The translations under genes were made by a program, and so were the position numbers. The notes beneath the pieces were generated by a model that worked only from the letters and a program-made list of their open reading frames with translations, was not told the DNA's origin and made no database searches. Shown piece by piece: positions 54,010 through 64,000 of a DNA stretch of 64,000 nucleotides (position 1 is the first letter of the stretch; each line of letters opens with the position of its first letter). The stretch comes from Paguma larvata (taxonomy: Eukaryota; Chordata; Mammalia; Carnivora; Viverridae). The DNA lies in contig CM057831.1 in the NCBI GenBank assembly GCA_030068075.1, positions 12,071,370 through 12,135,369 on the forward strand, in the 5' to 3' direction.

Positions 54010-54980
54010 TTCTCAGTCCCTTCTGCTGGACCCGAACCGGGCAATGCTCTGGGGCTCGGGCCTTGGTCCACCTCCCTTCCCCCTCCACACCTGCCCCCGG
54101 GTGATCTCTCCTAGACCTGGGACTTTAATATCATCGGTATGCTGGCAGCTCCCAGATGTATAACTCGGGCCCAGTCTTGCCCATTTCCAGACCCACGTAA
54201 GTAACATCCATACCCACTTAATGCACCCAGAACAGAATCCTTAATTCCCCCTCTGAAAGATGCTCCATCCATAACCCTCCCAACTGCAAATGGCGATACC
54301 TCCTCTGGTTTCTCAGACCCAAAACTTCAGAATCAATCTCGACTCCTCTGTGTCTTTCATACTTGACATCCAATCCCTCAACACAGACCTTGGCTCCGCC
54401 CCTCCCTGACTGCTCCCTGTTGCCTCCAGCCAGTCCAAGCAATCATCTCGTGTCTAGATTGTTGCGGTAGCTTCTCAAAGGTCTCCCTACGTCCACTCTT
54501 GCTCTCTTTCTGTCTGTGACATGGCACAGCGGTCCCTAACCCCTCCGTCCTGGTCACTCTTCCATCCATGCTCACCATCATGCTTTTTCTCCGCCATGCC
54601 CAATGTGCTTCAGCCCCAGGGTTTTTGCACCTGCTGCTTCCTCTCCCTGGATCGCCATGTGTCTTTCTTCCTCACTTCCTGCAGGTCTCTGTTCAAATGA
54701 TTCCTTATCCTGAGGATTGCCGCAACCACCCTACAAATCATAGCAACCCTCCCTTCCAGCACTGCCTACATGATTCTTCCTGCCTTTTTTTTTTTGCCCC
54801 ATAGCACTTACCTCCATTTGGCACACTATGTATCCATTTGTTTGTCCATTGTCTGTCTCCCCCACATGGAATGTAATCTCGGCAAAAGCAGAGACTCGGT
54901 TGTTTTGTTTGCTGCTGTGTCCTCAGCACCAGGAATAATACCTGCATGCAATAGTTTGTCTCATAAACATGGGTTGAAGT
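54010..54980 (+). mobile_element. L2 LINE, long 3' portion
   Basis: The longest L2 in the window. Sense blocks in order: 'ACTTTAATATCATCGGTATG' region, 'ATCAATCTCGACTCCTCTG', 'CGTGTCTAGATTGTTGCGG', 'CAGGGTTTTTGCACCTGCTG', 'CTCTGTTCAAATGATTCC', 'CCATAGCACTTACCTCCATTT', 'TTGTCTGTCTCCCCCACATGG' and 'TGCTGTGTCCTCAGCACC'. It includes the extreme C-terminal coding part of L2 ORF2 in decayed form plus the 3' UTR. Confidence 0.9.
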
Positions 54981-55134
54981 AAAGAACGATTTTTCTTTTG
55001 CATCTGCAGGTTGACTTGAATGCCAGGGAATTCTACACGTATATCTCACTTTTATCCTTGAAAACTATTTGTAACGGAAGCAGGGGCAGTATCATAGAAT
55101 CCTGCTTTTCTTGTCTTTTCTTTCTTTCTTTTTT
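54981..55134. other. Unique non-coding DNA
   Basis: Nothing recognised. A 'GGGGCAGTATCATAG' stretch is discussed among the rejected items. Confidence 0.4.
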
Positions 55135-55225
55135 TAAACTGAAGCCCAGAGAGCCTAAGGGATTTCTCAAGGTCAGGAGCCAGTTGGTGGTTGAGTTGAG
55201 GCTGAATCTGTACCTCGTGTAGGCC
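55135..55225 (-). mobile_element. MIR SINE fragment
   Basis: Antisense MIR: 'AAACTGAAGCCCAGAGAGCC' and 'GATTTCTCAAGGTCAGGAGCC'. Confidence 0.65.
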
Positions 55226-56880
55226 TGAGGGACTCCTGCAGTATCAGGAGCTGGGGAGCTGTCTGGGGCTGGAAGTACGGATCGGGTGAGATGAGAAGAC
55301 TGGGAGCCATCCTCCCTTACCTGCTGTCCTACTTTCGTAGAGATAAGACATTAGACAAGCCATTAGAGAGAGCAGGGGGCAGGCTCTGGCTGGAATCAGC
55401 TGTTGCCTCTGGCTGCTTGTCAAAGGGCCGGTTCTTATCTCGTGTGTGCCCACCGCCTGCCATTGGCCTCCCCGGGCCCCTCTCCACCCTTCCTCGCCCT
55501 GCTCTGGCCCGCCCCACCCCCACCTGCACAGCCCGAATGAGCTTCTTTGCTCTCTGGCTCCTAGTTGCTCTCTGATGGATGCTAACTGCTTAATATTGGA
55601 AGACAGGAGAACAGGAAGGTCAAGATTTATTCCCCTAAATCTCTTTCCTCGTAGGACCCCCACCAGCTGGCTGTATCCCTTGACAAATGGCCGCAGCTTC
55701 TATCAGGCAGGCCCCTCCCCCACTGCCCTGAAAGTTTCTCTCTTCCAGGGCCAGTAACGGCTCCTTCTGTAGTCCCTTCAGGCCCAGGGGAGGCGAGGGA
55801 CCCCGCTGCTGCCAGTCTAGGGACATTGCACTTTCTTCAACCCTGCTCGCACCTCTGTAAACGGTTCTCAACTCTCTTCATACTATGGAGATTGAGTGTG
55901 TCACCACGCCCCTGGGGTCCCCAACAGACATCATGGCTCTGAGGACTCCACAAGGTAACATAAGTGCCTGAGACAGCCCTTGGCAGAGTCTCTCCAAGTG
56001 ACAGTTCCTCCTCTTCTCCTCTGGGAGAGCTGGAAGGGACGGTTGAAAGCTATGGCTTGGGGGGCGGGGCCAAGGGGGTAGATGCCGGGCTGTGCATCAC
56101 GGCCTAAGCACCGCAGAAGAGAGACGACCACTCCCAGGGCAGTGCAAGAGGAGCTCGGGTCCCCTCTTCTGCCCCACCCGTGTCCTGCAGTCGGGCAGAC
56201 TGTGTGGCTGGTCTCGGCGACGGAGGTCCATGGCGAAGGAGGCAGGGAGGGACAGGGGAGAGTGCAGGTCAGTTCTTGCGAGCCTGCTCTTCAGCTTTTC
56301 TATCTTCTAGCAGTTTACAGCTCCTTGGTCCCACTGGCCTCCCCCAGGCCACCACCACCAGGCTGAGACACAGCTGCCCATCCTCCCCCCCACCCTGCCC
56401 CCACAGCAGCCTGGCAGCCTCCGTCCATGCCCCAGCCTGGCAGCGGGAGACAGGGCTGTCAGACCGCATCTCGTCAGCGCGCGAGCCGGAACTCCAGCTG
56501 GGCCAAGTGACCTTGTAGGTTGTGAGGAGCATGGGCGGCGGGGAAGGAGACAAATAGCCCGGCTGGATTTATAGCATCCTCCCAGCCGGAGGGAGGTGGG
56601 AGCCGGGCCTCCCTGGAAGACCGGCGCCTCCATCTTGCAGCCGCTCCTTGGGATCCGTACCTTCAGGGGCCTCGCAGCAGATGGGCGTCCGCCTAGACTT
56701 CGGGGTGACTGGTGTGATTCTAAAAGCTCCAAAGAACTCATTAACGAGGAAATATTTCTTGTTCAGGGTAAGGTAAGTTCAGCTCCTCTTGGAGCCCACG
56801 GTCTCCGATGAGCGGCTGAATTACCCCAACTCACTTCTGCCAAGCACTTCGGTGTTTAAAACGCGTGGTCCCTCTGGGGT
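55226..56880. other. Unique non-coding DNA
   Basis: GC-rich. No interspersed repeat or exon recognised. Overlapping frames of up to 144 codons lack domains. Confidence 0.4.
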
Positions 56881-56884
56881 TTCA

Positions 56885-57010
56885 CCACGCCCCCACAAGA
56901 CAGGAATATGTCGCTGTATTTACTACAGCGGAGGAACCAGAGGGCCAGGGGAAGTTAAATGAAGTGTCCAAGAGGCAGACAGGAGGCTCAAAGCCAACTG
57001 GGCTGAGTCC
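56885..57010 (-). mobile_element. MIR SINE fragment
   Basis: Antisense MIR: 'CACAAGACAGGAATATGTCG', 'AGCGGAGGAACCAGAGGGCC' and 'GAAGTTAAATGAAGTGTCC'. Confidence 0.7.
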
Positions 57011-57215
57011 GGAAACCAGGTGAAGATTCTCCCCGCAGGTTATTTTAAGAGAGGAGAACGTTCATCTGCCTTTCTCTTTCTCCTCCCTCCAGCTCGTGGA
57101 CTGTGGGTAGCACGGAAACCCAAGTGAAGTCAAGGTTTCGTTCAATCTCATCTAGATCCACTTCCTGGAAGAGGTGACAGGAAGAAGGTACAGTTGAGAA
57201 TACTTCTCTCTCTAG
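57011..57215. other. Unique non-coding DNA
   Basis: Nothing recognised. Confidence 0.4.
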
Positions 57216-57225
57216 ACCGGGGATC

Positions 57226-57455
57226 TTCTTTTTTTTTTTTTAGGTTTATTTATTTATTTTTGAAAGAGAGAGAGAGAGAGAGCACAAGCAGGGGAGGGAC
57301 AGAGAGAGGGGGAGACACAGAATCCAAAGCAGGCTCCAGGCTCTGAGCTGTCAGCACAGAGACCCATGTGGGTCTAGAACTCACAAACCGCAAGATCATG
57401 ACCTGAGCTTAAACCAAGAGTCAGACGCCTAACCGACTGAGCCACCCAGGGGCCC
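57226..57455 (-). mobile_element. Feline CAN-SINE
   Basis: Minus-strand copy with T-rich tail, (GA)n tract at 57264-57282, full body 'GGCTCTGAGCTGTCAGCACAG', B-box region and head ending at 57455. Flanks GGGGATCTT and GGGGATCCT form a short putative target-site duplication. Confidence 0.95.
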
Positions 57456-58420
57456 TGAATTGGGGATCCTGGAAAGGAACAGCCGTTCTGAAGGTGGAAG
57501 GCCGGTGGTCACTGGCCATCCCGAAAGAGCCCTGCCCCACTTGCCTCTCCTTGACACGGACGGAATTCGTTCCCCGATCCGTCTGATGTTCGGCAGCAAA
57601 AGAGATTTCAGTTAGCCTTTGGGAGGGACTTCCCTGTTCTTCCACTGAGGACCCTCTCGGACGGTTTTGTATCCTTCCAAAGAGATCGCGGTGTAGACCA
57701 GCTTGCCGTTCCTCGCCATCATATGTGGCTCGAGCCAGTTCTACTCCTTTGTCTTTTGTTTTCGCTTTTTTCCCCCTCATGGTCTATAGGCTTCCCCGGG
57801 ACAGAGCAATCACCCCGCGGAGCAGGGCCCCGGAGCCGAGGGCTGGAGTGAAAGCTGTGTTTGGGGGTGACGGTGACATAATCTCGAAAAAGCTCCATCT
57901 GTCATCTCTGGCCTTTTGCTGTTGTAAGAGCACTTATGGTCCCAGCCAACTGCTGAGGAATCTGTCTGTGGTTTAATTAGCCTAGAACTCCAGCCTCCCC
58001 CACCATGCAAGAAAGCAATAAACAGCTTCCATTCTCTTAGTGGGGCTGGGCGGCCACAGCAGGGGGAGCCACAGGAGGCTCGGGGGCCAATGAGTTCTTG
58101 GAGGGCAAATGAAGGACTCCGGGACCTGCAGGGAATGACTCTTGCCTCGCGCCTCCCCTCCCCGCTTGGGCCGTGGGAGACCCGTCTGTGCGCTCAAAGG
58201 AAACCTAACAGTGGTAACATAACAGTCCCTCACCCCCACCGTGTTTTCCACTCAGCGAGAGCTTTCTCTGACACTTTCTCATCGGGTGCCACTCTGGACC
58301 TCAGTGTCTTCTTCTATGACACGAGGGCATTGGGCTCCATGATTCCTGAAGCCTTTCCCCCCGCGGGACTTTCCGCGGGTTCCGTGATCCCAAAGACACC
58401 TTAGGGATGTACCCGGAGCT
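57456..58420. other. Unique non-coding DNA
   Basis: 57850-58030 is listed separately. Elsewhere nothing is recognised. Confidence 0.4.
57850..58030. promoter_or_regulatory. Candidate conserved regulatory island
   Basis: Repeat-free block with adjoining RUNX-type TGTGGT (57968-57973) and homeodomain-type TTAATTAG (57973-57980) motifs, and 'GACGGTGACATAATCTCG' upstream. Function is inferred. Confidence 0.25.
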
Positions 58421-58424
58421 GGTG

Positions 58425-58555
58425 TCATTAGCCTCATTTTATAGTCGAGGGTTCCGAGGAGCAGAGAAGAGAAGTGATTTGCCCTAGGTCACTCAGGGAA
58501 CCCTGCCAGAGCCATGCCTGGCACCTGGTGAGGTGGAAGGGGGAAGGAGACACAC
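58425..58555 (-). mobile_element. MIR SINE fragment
   Basis: Antisense MIR: 'GCCTCATTTTATAGTCGAGG', 'GAGAAGTGATTTGCCCTAGG' and 'TCACTCAGGGAACCCTGCC'. Confidence 0.8.
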
Positions 58556-58699
58556 CTTGATTTCTTAGCTCAAGGACATAGCGGGTAGAGGTGCGGTTGG
58601 AGGCCCCGAAGCTGTTCCTGAACCATTTCGAGGAGGGGTCTGCCCTGCAAGGGAGTGGGGCTGGGGAGCTCACGTGGGCTGGTGTGCTACCAGGAATTC

Positions 58700-58830
58700 G
58701 TGCCCGAGGATACCTGCTCTGCAGGTGTGGTCCATCCTGGTCGAAGCTAGACCTCTACAGCCTAGAACAGTGCCTGGCACGCGGGAGGTGTTCCAAAAAC
58801 GCCCGTCGGTGAATGAATGAGTGGATGGGC
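58700..58830 (+). mobile_element. L2 LINE 3' end
   Basis: Sense L2 terminus: 'AGCCTAGAACAGTGCCTGGC' then 'GGAGGTGTTCCAAAAACG' and 'GTGAATGAATGAGTGG'. Confidence 0.8.
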
Positions 58831-59955
58831 CTGGCCCCTGTGATCCCAGGGTCCCCGCTCACAACGCCCTGTTGGTTCTCCTCGCGCAGGGCCCGAACAC
58901 CGGAGCCACGCGGGCGCCATCCGCAGAAGATACAGGGCCGTGGGGGATTCCGAGAGCCGAGCCAGTTCCCACATTTTTTTTCTGGCTGCATGTGAACATC
59001 CCCGGACCGCCTTCCCTCGCCTCGCCCGGTCCCTTCAGAGCGTGTGATGGATGCAGTGCCGGGGAGGAAGGGTTCGATCTGGGTTTCCAATCTCCTCTGG
59101 ATGCACCGCTGCCAAAATACAATACACAATTACAGGGACACGATACATCAGTGATCACCGAGGGAAAGCAGCCCCATTTGGACAGCAAAGCTAACGGCTG
59201 GGATCTGAACTTACGACTCTAGTCTGCTCAGAACCCCTCTGGTTCTGCTGCAGGAAGCCGGTGGTCACGCTCGGGTCACAACCCCGTGCTCCTTCTCAAA
59301 CCCCAGCCACACCCTGGGCCCGCCCTCCCTCCTGGCTGCCTCCACTCTGTCCCTTGGGGTTCTCTGCCCTCCAGCCTGACGGTTGCAAGCACACAGTCCC
59401 CCCGCCTGCCCCTCCTTGCTGCCTTCCAAAGCTCTTTTCCTTCCGGAAGATCATCCGCTGGGTCATTTGGAGAACCGAATAGAGGTGACACGATCCCACA
59501 AGACAAGAGACCAGCCAGGGTGCAGGTGCCCGCGTGGATCCGACGGCCATGGTTCCTGGCCTCTACCCTGCTGGCCGCTGGCATCACCCAGAGACCCAGA
59601 GGCCTGAAATCACAACCAGGGAAGCAAAGGAGACTAAAACTAGAACACACTCCAGAACCCCCGGGTCTCAGGGGCTGGCCAGCTTCCAGACGGCCTCCTG
59701 CCTAGGCCGCGTCTGCCTCGGTGCGGCGTATCCCCTCTTCTCCAGAGTTCTGAAACCTGGGGTTCACGGTCAGGATGTGCGGACCGCTGAAATTGCACCA
59801 CAACTTGAGTGTGTGTGTCCTGTCTGTACTTTTTCTGGAAAGAGTCGGCATAGCCTTCGTCAGCCTCTCAGAGAACAAAAACGGCACCTATGAAGGTGAA
59901 CGTGAGGCCGGTGTGGGCGTAGGGGCGGAGCTAGCTTAAATAGTAAAGAGTTTTT
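58831..59955. other. Unique non-coding DNA
   Basis: No clear repeat. A weak antisense MIR-like patch lies near 59160-59225 ('GGGATCTGAACTTACGACTC'). Confidence 0.4.
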
Positions 59956-59959
59956 ATTT

Positions 59960-60190
59960 ATTCGTTTATTTAAAAAATTCTTTTAACATTTATTTATTTC
60001 AGAGAGAGAGAGAGAGAAAGAGACAGAGCACGAGCAGGGGAGGGGCAGAAGGAGAAGGAGACACAGAATCCGAAGCAGGCTCCAGGCTCCGAGCCGTCAG
60101 CACAGAGCCCAACTCGGGGCTCGAACTCACGTGAGATCATGACCTGAGGCGATGCCGGACACTTAACCGACTGAGCCACCCAGGCGCCCC
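59960..60190 (-). mobile_element. Feline CAN-SINE
   Basis: Minus-strand full-length copy with T-rich tail, (GA)n tract, body and intact head GGGGCGCCTGGGTGGCTCAG ending at 60190. Imperfect flanking similarity (TAGTAAAGAGTTTT upstream of the tail, AGTAAGTAGGAGTTTC after the head) suggests a target-site duplication. Confidence 0.95.
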
Positions 60191-60194
60191 AGTA

Positions 60195-60690
60195 AGTAGG
60201 AGTTTCGGAGACGTTTATTTTATTGCCTTAAGCCTTGAATCAATCACGTTGTCTTGGCATGTGAACGGGTCCTCTTTTCTCGTCTGAAAAGCAGGGAGGT
60301 CGTTGGCACCCAGGTGCCCGCAGAGAATGAACCTGCCCCCGAGCGTGGGTCACGATTCTGCCCTGGAACAAGGACCTGAGCTAAACACCGTCCGAGTGGA
60401 GCCGAAGCCCCATCACAGCCCACCCAACCTGAGCAGCCTGGACACCCACCGGAGGGACCGCGATCCTAGGCCACAATTCCTTGGAACACACCCTCCTTCC
60501 CCAAACCTGCGGGCTTTTGGGGAGACCCAGCTGAGCCCCCCGCCGCCAGCCAGCTGGTGAGGACGCCAGGCAACTCTCGTTACTTGTTTATGATAAGGCC
60601 TTCAGTCTCTAGATATTCCAAGAAGACGGCGCTGAGCTCACTCGTCTCGCTGAGAAAACAGAAAGGCCTGGAGACCGGGAGGCGTCCTCC
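60195..60690. other. Unique non-coding DNA
   Basis: No repeat or exon recognised. Confidence 0.4.
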
Positions 60691-61110
60691 AGGTATGTTG
60701 ATAAATACCGCCGCTCTCCAGCCTGCTGAGACCGTATGATCTTTGTTGAATCGCCTAATCTACTGGGCTAATTATGCCCATTTTCCCTTCTCTCTTTCTC
60801 TCTTCCTCGCCCTTCCTCGTCACAATGTGGCACTTCAGAAACTCCCTCTCGGAGGAATTTCAAGGCGCCGGCTGGGTCTCTGTGGAGTATACCGTATTAT
60901 CTCATTACCATCTCACTCGGTGAGCGGATTCCGTTAGCCGACTCGCTTTATTAGCAGGCAGAGGCAAACTTATGAAATACCTTTAAACCTGGATTTCCTT
61001 AACAATATATCATTGGGGAACTGACAGCCCTCGCTCGCTTCCCTCTGCCAGGAAGAATTAAGATTGTTCCCAATTTAATCTCTTTTCCGCGTCGGAGGCG
61101 GGCGGGCATT
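60690..61110. promoter_or_regulatory. Candidate conserved enhancer-like block
   Basis: The longest repeat-free AT-rich block in the GC-rich right end. It holds a SOX-type CTTTGTT (60741-60747), OTX-like CTAATC (60755-60760), and the near-palindrome GGGCTAATTATGCCC with a TAATTA core (60765-60779). Further AT-rich elements follow, such as TTAACAATATATCATTGG and CCCAATTTAATC. No open frame persists. Such composition is common in deeply conserved non-coding elements near developmental genes. That role is inference. Confidence 0.35.
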
Positions 61111-62675
61111 TGTGTTTCAGCGGAAAACTTGGAGTAGCGGTTCTGGGGGAGGAGGGTTGGGATGGTCACGGAGTAGCTTTGATAGGTGTCCCGTGTGCCG
61201 TGGTGCAGGCGGGGCTGGTCCTGGCTTCGGGGAGCCTAGGCAAGGAGTCCCCAGTTCTACCCTTGGTAGAGGCAGCGGGCGCACGTCCCTGCTGGAAAGA
61301 GATGAGAGAACAGATCCTATCTTTGTAGCTTCAGGGACAGGTGTTGAGATAATGCCTAGGCTGTCACAGACACCGCTCACTGAAATGTCATCTAATTCCG
61401 TGGCCTTCTGGCTTTCTAGGAGTCAGAGTCCCCAGGCTGGCTCTTGACGGGGCTCTGGCTGAGCGGCGCCCCGGCTCTATACCCCCAGGTATGATGCAGG
61501 TGCTGCTGGTGCCCCGCTCAGATCCCCATGGCCGGCCCGGTGCCCTCACCCCCCGGCTGAGTATTGGCTGCCAGAGCTCACAGCCATCCCCCTTCTCTAG
61601 ACGAATGGGAGCCACCTGACCCCAGAGGGTCGTAACACCCTGCCCCAGTCACCTCGCCTCCAGCCATCAGACAATGACTGACGGACCCAGGGGCACAAAA
61701 GACCAGCCCCCTTGCCTCAAGGTGAGTCTGACGCTGAAGTATAACCCACGCTCCTGGGGTCGCCGGCTGGAGCTGATCTCTGCCCTTCGCTGTGTCTAGG
61801 CTCGGCCTCTAAAAAAACGGTTGTTTTCGGGCTGCTTGGGTTTTCTGGGCTCTGCTGGGCCACTTCTGGAGTCCGTCCGACTGTGCATGACAGGGAGTCG
61901 CCGTGGACGGTCAGGGCTGGCGGGACCATGCAGTAACGCCATGAGTGGTCACGGAGGCCCTGTGGGCACTTCCTGAGCACCATCCCCCCCCCAACAAGCA
62001 GGCATGCCTGGGAGTGCCTGGACGCATAACCTGCCCGGCAGGGGCTGCCTAGGCCACCGGCCTCCCCCTAGCCGTGCTAGCGGAGCACAGAAACCGCCCC
62101 CCGAGGCAGCTCTGAACCATGGCCTCTGAGATCCGCACGGCCCCCCGCCAGAGCCTCAGAGCCTGACCGGGGAGCACCCTGCCAAGCACATCACATCCCT
62201 CCAGGCGCTCTGGGTGGCGATGCGGACGGCTGCAGAGGAGAGGGGAGAAGAGCTGCGTTGGAAAAATCCTATTATCTAGCCGGGCCCCCATTGACAGCCC
62301 ATGCATGAAACCAATTTACAAAGTGTGAGTCAAAGCCTCGTGGACCGCCCGTTCTCCCGGGAGCCCAGCAGTCACCCTGCCCACGGCCTCCGAACACAGA
62401 ATACCGGGCCGCCCTCCGTCCACGCTGGCTCGCTCTAGAGCTGTCAGTCAGTGCCCTGGGCTGACCAGCCCCCTCTGCCCTCTCCCCTCCCCTGCCCGGC
62501 TCCTGCTAATGTCGGGAGAATTTGTTACTGTGACAGAAGAGAGACACTTTGAGGGAAGCATGATGATATTCGATCTCCACTTTGCTGGTGGCTCGAGCGA
62601 GCCCAAGGGAAATGCTTTGGGCTGGGAGGGTTTTCCGAGGGTCATACTGTCTGTCCATCTGCTGTCACCGGATGC
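61111..62675. other. Unique non-coding DNA
   Basis: GC-rich, no interspersed repeat recognised. The segment 62505-62690 is a little AT-richer and repeat-free, but carries no clear signal. Confidence 0.4.
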
Positions 62676-62679
62676 AATG

Positions 62680-62855
62680 GCAATGGCATGGAGGCCCGGG
62701 TGGCACTTGTAATCAGGGGCAAGGCTCATAACCTCTCTGAACCTTGGCTTCCTCCTCCGGAAAAACGAACGCCCTTCTGGGCTGAGGTCAGGACCTCACG
62801 AGATGGTGCACACGGCGCCTAGTAGGTGCTCAGATAAACATTTATTATTATCTTT
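62680..62855 (+). mobile_element. MIR SINE
   Basis: Sense MIR: 'GGCAAGGCTCATAACCTCTC', 'AACCTTGGCTTCCTCCTCCG', 'GACCTCACGAGATGGTGCAC' and the tail 'GTAGGTGCTCAGATAAACATT'. Confidence 0.8.
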
Positions 62856-62953
62856 CGCCTCAGCCAAAACAGTTCATACGATGGGCCAGGGAAGGAGAGG
62901 CCACTGTTTTTCTTTGTAGAATGTTCTGATATGTCTGCTACGTAACCATCAAG

Positions 62954-63146
62954 AAGCTCTTTTATTGAGGAGAGGCGCCTGCGTGACTTAGTTGGTTGAG
63001 CGTCTGATTACTGATCTCGACTCAGGTCATATTCTCACAGTTGGTGGGTTTGAGCCCCGCCTCGGGCTCTGTGCTGCCAGTGTGGAGCCTGCTTGGGATT
63101 CTGTCTCTCCTTCTCTCTGCCCTTCCCCAACTTGTGTGCTCTCTCC

Positions 63147-63186
<40 letters not shown>

Positions 63187-63227
63187 GTCTTAATAAATAA
63201 ACTTAAAAAGAAAGCTCTTCTATTTAG
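62954..63227 (+). mobile_element. Feline CAN-SINE with 16-base target-site duplication
   Basis: Element body 62971-63211, sense. It has a worn head (GGCGCCTGCGTGACTTAG), B-box GGTTTGAGCCCC, body with the variant CCAGTGTGGAGCC, a long CT tract and an AATAAATAAAC tail. The flanks AAGCTCTTTTATTGAG (62954-62969) and AAGCTCTTCTATTTAG (63212-63227) match at 14 of 16, a clear diverged target-site duplication. Confidence 0.97.
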
Positions 63228-63283
63228 CCATGGTGTCACCCGCTGAAAATTATTCTGGTCTCAAAAGAGACCACTACTGCCAC

Positions 63284-63480
63284 TAGCTACCACCAGCATA
63301 GTAGTGACTATGTACATAGTGTATATACTGACCCATATAGCTAACACCAGCATAGTCCTGACTGTACTATATGCATAGTGTATATACTGACCTGTATAGA
63401 TAACACCAGCATAGTCCTGACTGTACTATATACATAGTGTATATACTGACCGGTACAGCTAACACCAGCATAGTCCTGGC
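63284..63480. repeat. 59-base tandem repeat, about 3.4 copies
   Basis: Units start at 63284 (54 bases, a shorter variant), 63338 (59), 63397 (59) and 63456 (partial). Each begins TAGCTAACACCAGCATAGTC or a close variant and ends CATAGTGTATATACTGACC plus 4-5 bases. The last, partial unit runs directly into MIR sequence, so the repeat unit seems to derive from the end of that MIR. Confidence 0.95.
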
Positions 63481-63565
63481 TGTGTGCCAGGCACTGTTCC
63501 AAGTATTCTGTGCACATTAAACTACTTAAGCCTCACGACGACATGTAGGTGTAGAAAACTGTTAA
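63460..63565 (-). mobile_element. MIR SINE fragment
   Basis: Antisense MIR: 'GTGTGCCAGGCACTGTTCC', 'GTGCACATTAAACTACTTAAG' and 'CCTCACGACGACATGTAGG'. Confidence 0.85.
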
Positions 63566-63569
63566 CAGA

Positions 63570-64000
63570 GAGACCTTGTAAGATGCATGTCCTAAGTTCA
63601 TTCAATGGATTCGTGAGCTTTCCCTTTCTCTGGGCTCGGGGCGGGAGGGTCTCTGCTCCGCTTCACCTGATGAAGTAGACCCACCATCCTTGCGTCCCTC
63701 CACGACCCCGCGTCAGATTTGAACAGAAATCGGACCACCTCATCTTTGACATCAGCCCCCTTCGAGAATGTCCTGGCAGAGTGGGGGAGGGGCTCAGAGA
63801 CAGGGCTGGGCCTATACGTCCTGACTCATGAGAGGGCGGCTCTGTCCCCTAGGCCATTTTTACCCGACAGTCAAGAAGGCTCCTCTTCCCCAGTCTCACA
63901 CTCTAGGGGTCCTGCTCCTCAGTGGAGAGCCTCTGTCCCCCAGGGAGAGGGGCTCTGGTGCCTTCCCAGGGCCATAGGAGTGTACCTCTGGTCTTAATTC
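63570..64000. other. Unique non-coding DNA
   Basis: No repeat or exon recognised up to the end of the window. Confidence 0.4.

Noticed and set aside
55078..55105. GGGGCAGTATCATAG, reminiscent of the start of U4 snRNA.
   Set aside because: The similarity ends after about a dozen bases. No Sm site or stem follows.
63284..63480. Regularly spaced direct repeats that might suggest a CRISPR array.
   Set aside because: The units are contiguous with no variable spacers, and the host is a mammal. It is a minisatellite.

Overview
This window is ordinary nuclear DNA from a carnivoran mammal of the cat branch (Feliformia, most likely a felid). The main evidence is ten copies of a tRNA-derived SINE on both strands. 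Their head, RNA polymerase III B-box, body and A-rich tail match the feline type of CAN-SINE, not the dog or seal/mustelid types. They sit among pan-mammalian relics: MIR, L2, L1M tails, ERVL-MaLR LTRs, MER5A and a palindromic MITE. Base composition is GC-rich by eye, and CpG is unusually well kept for a mammal.

I find no protein-coding gene, no non-coding RNA gene, no CRISPR array and nothing bacterial. The open frames are short, overlap on both strands, carry no recognisable domain, and the longest one (381 codons, 25876-27021) runs through an L2 fossil. The window is therefore best read as intergenic or deep intronic sequence. A short exon without its own start codon could have escaped me; one weak candidate is given at 15570-15647.

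Layout. 1-9 kb: mostly unique DNA with a few old repeats, a palindromic MITE (6413-6591) and an odd 27-base SINE head between perfect 16-base repeats (8314-8371). 9-12 kb: L2 fragments and two SINEs. 13-18.5 kb: three compact CpG-island-like blocks (13783-14056, 15600-15845, 18187-18480) with GC-box or YY1-type motifs, plus G-quadruplex-prone tracts. 18.5-30 kb: unique DNA, a MaLR LTR, one SINE, a minus-strand L1 tail with a C/G-rich expansion, an L2, and an MLT1J-like LTR ending near 30.05 kb. 30-42 kb: MIRs, L2s, two plus-strand L1 3' tails and one SINE. 42-50 kb: L2 pieces, a MaLR LTR followed within about ten bases by a short interstitial telomeric repeat (46197-46232), and a 30-T run. 50-55 kb: a SINE, a long decayed minus-strand L1 (51160-53975) interrupted by a second repeat, and the longest L2 (54010-54980). 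55-64 kb: unique DNA with three SINEs, MIR pieces, a homeodomain-motif-rich block (60690-61110) and a 59-base tandem repeat grown out of a MIR (63284-63480).

No genes work together here. What function there is would be regulatory: the CpG-rich blocks and several repeat-free, AT-richer islands with MEF2-, FOX-, GATA- and TAATTA-type motifs are candidate promoters or enhancers. That part is inference from motif content only. Repeat coordinates are by eye and usually good to about 5-20 bases.
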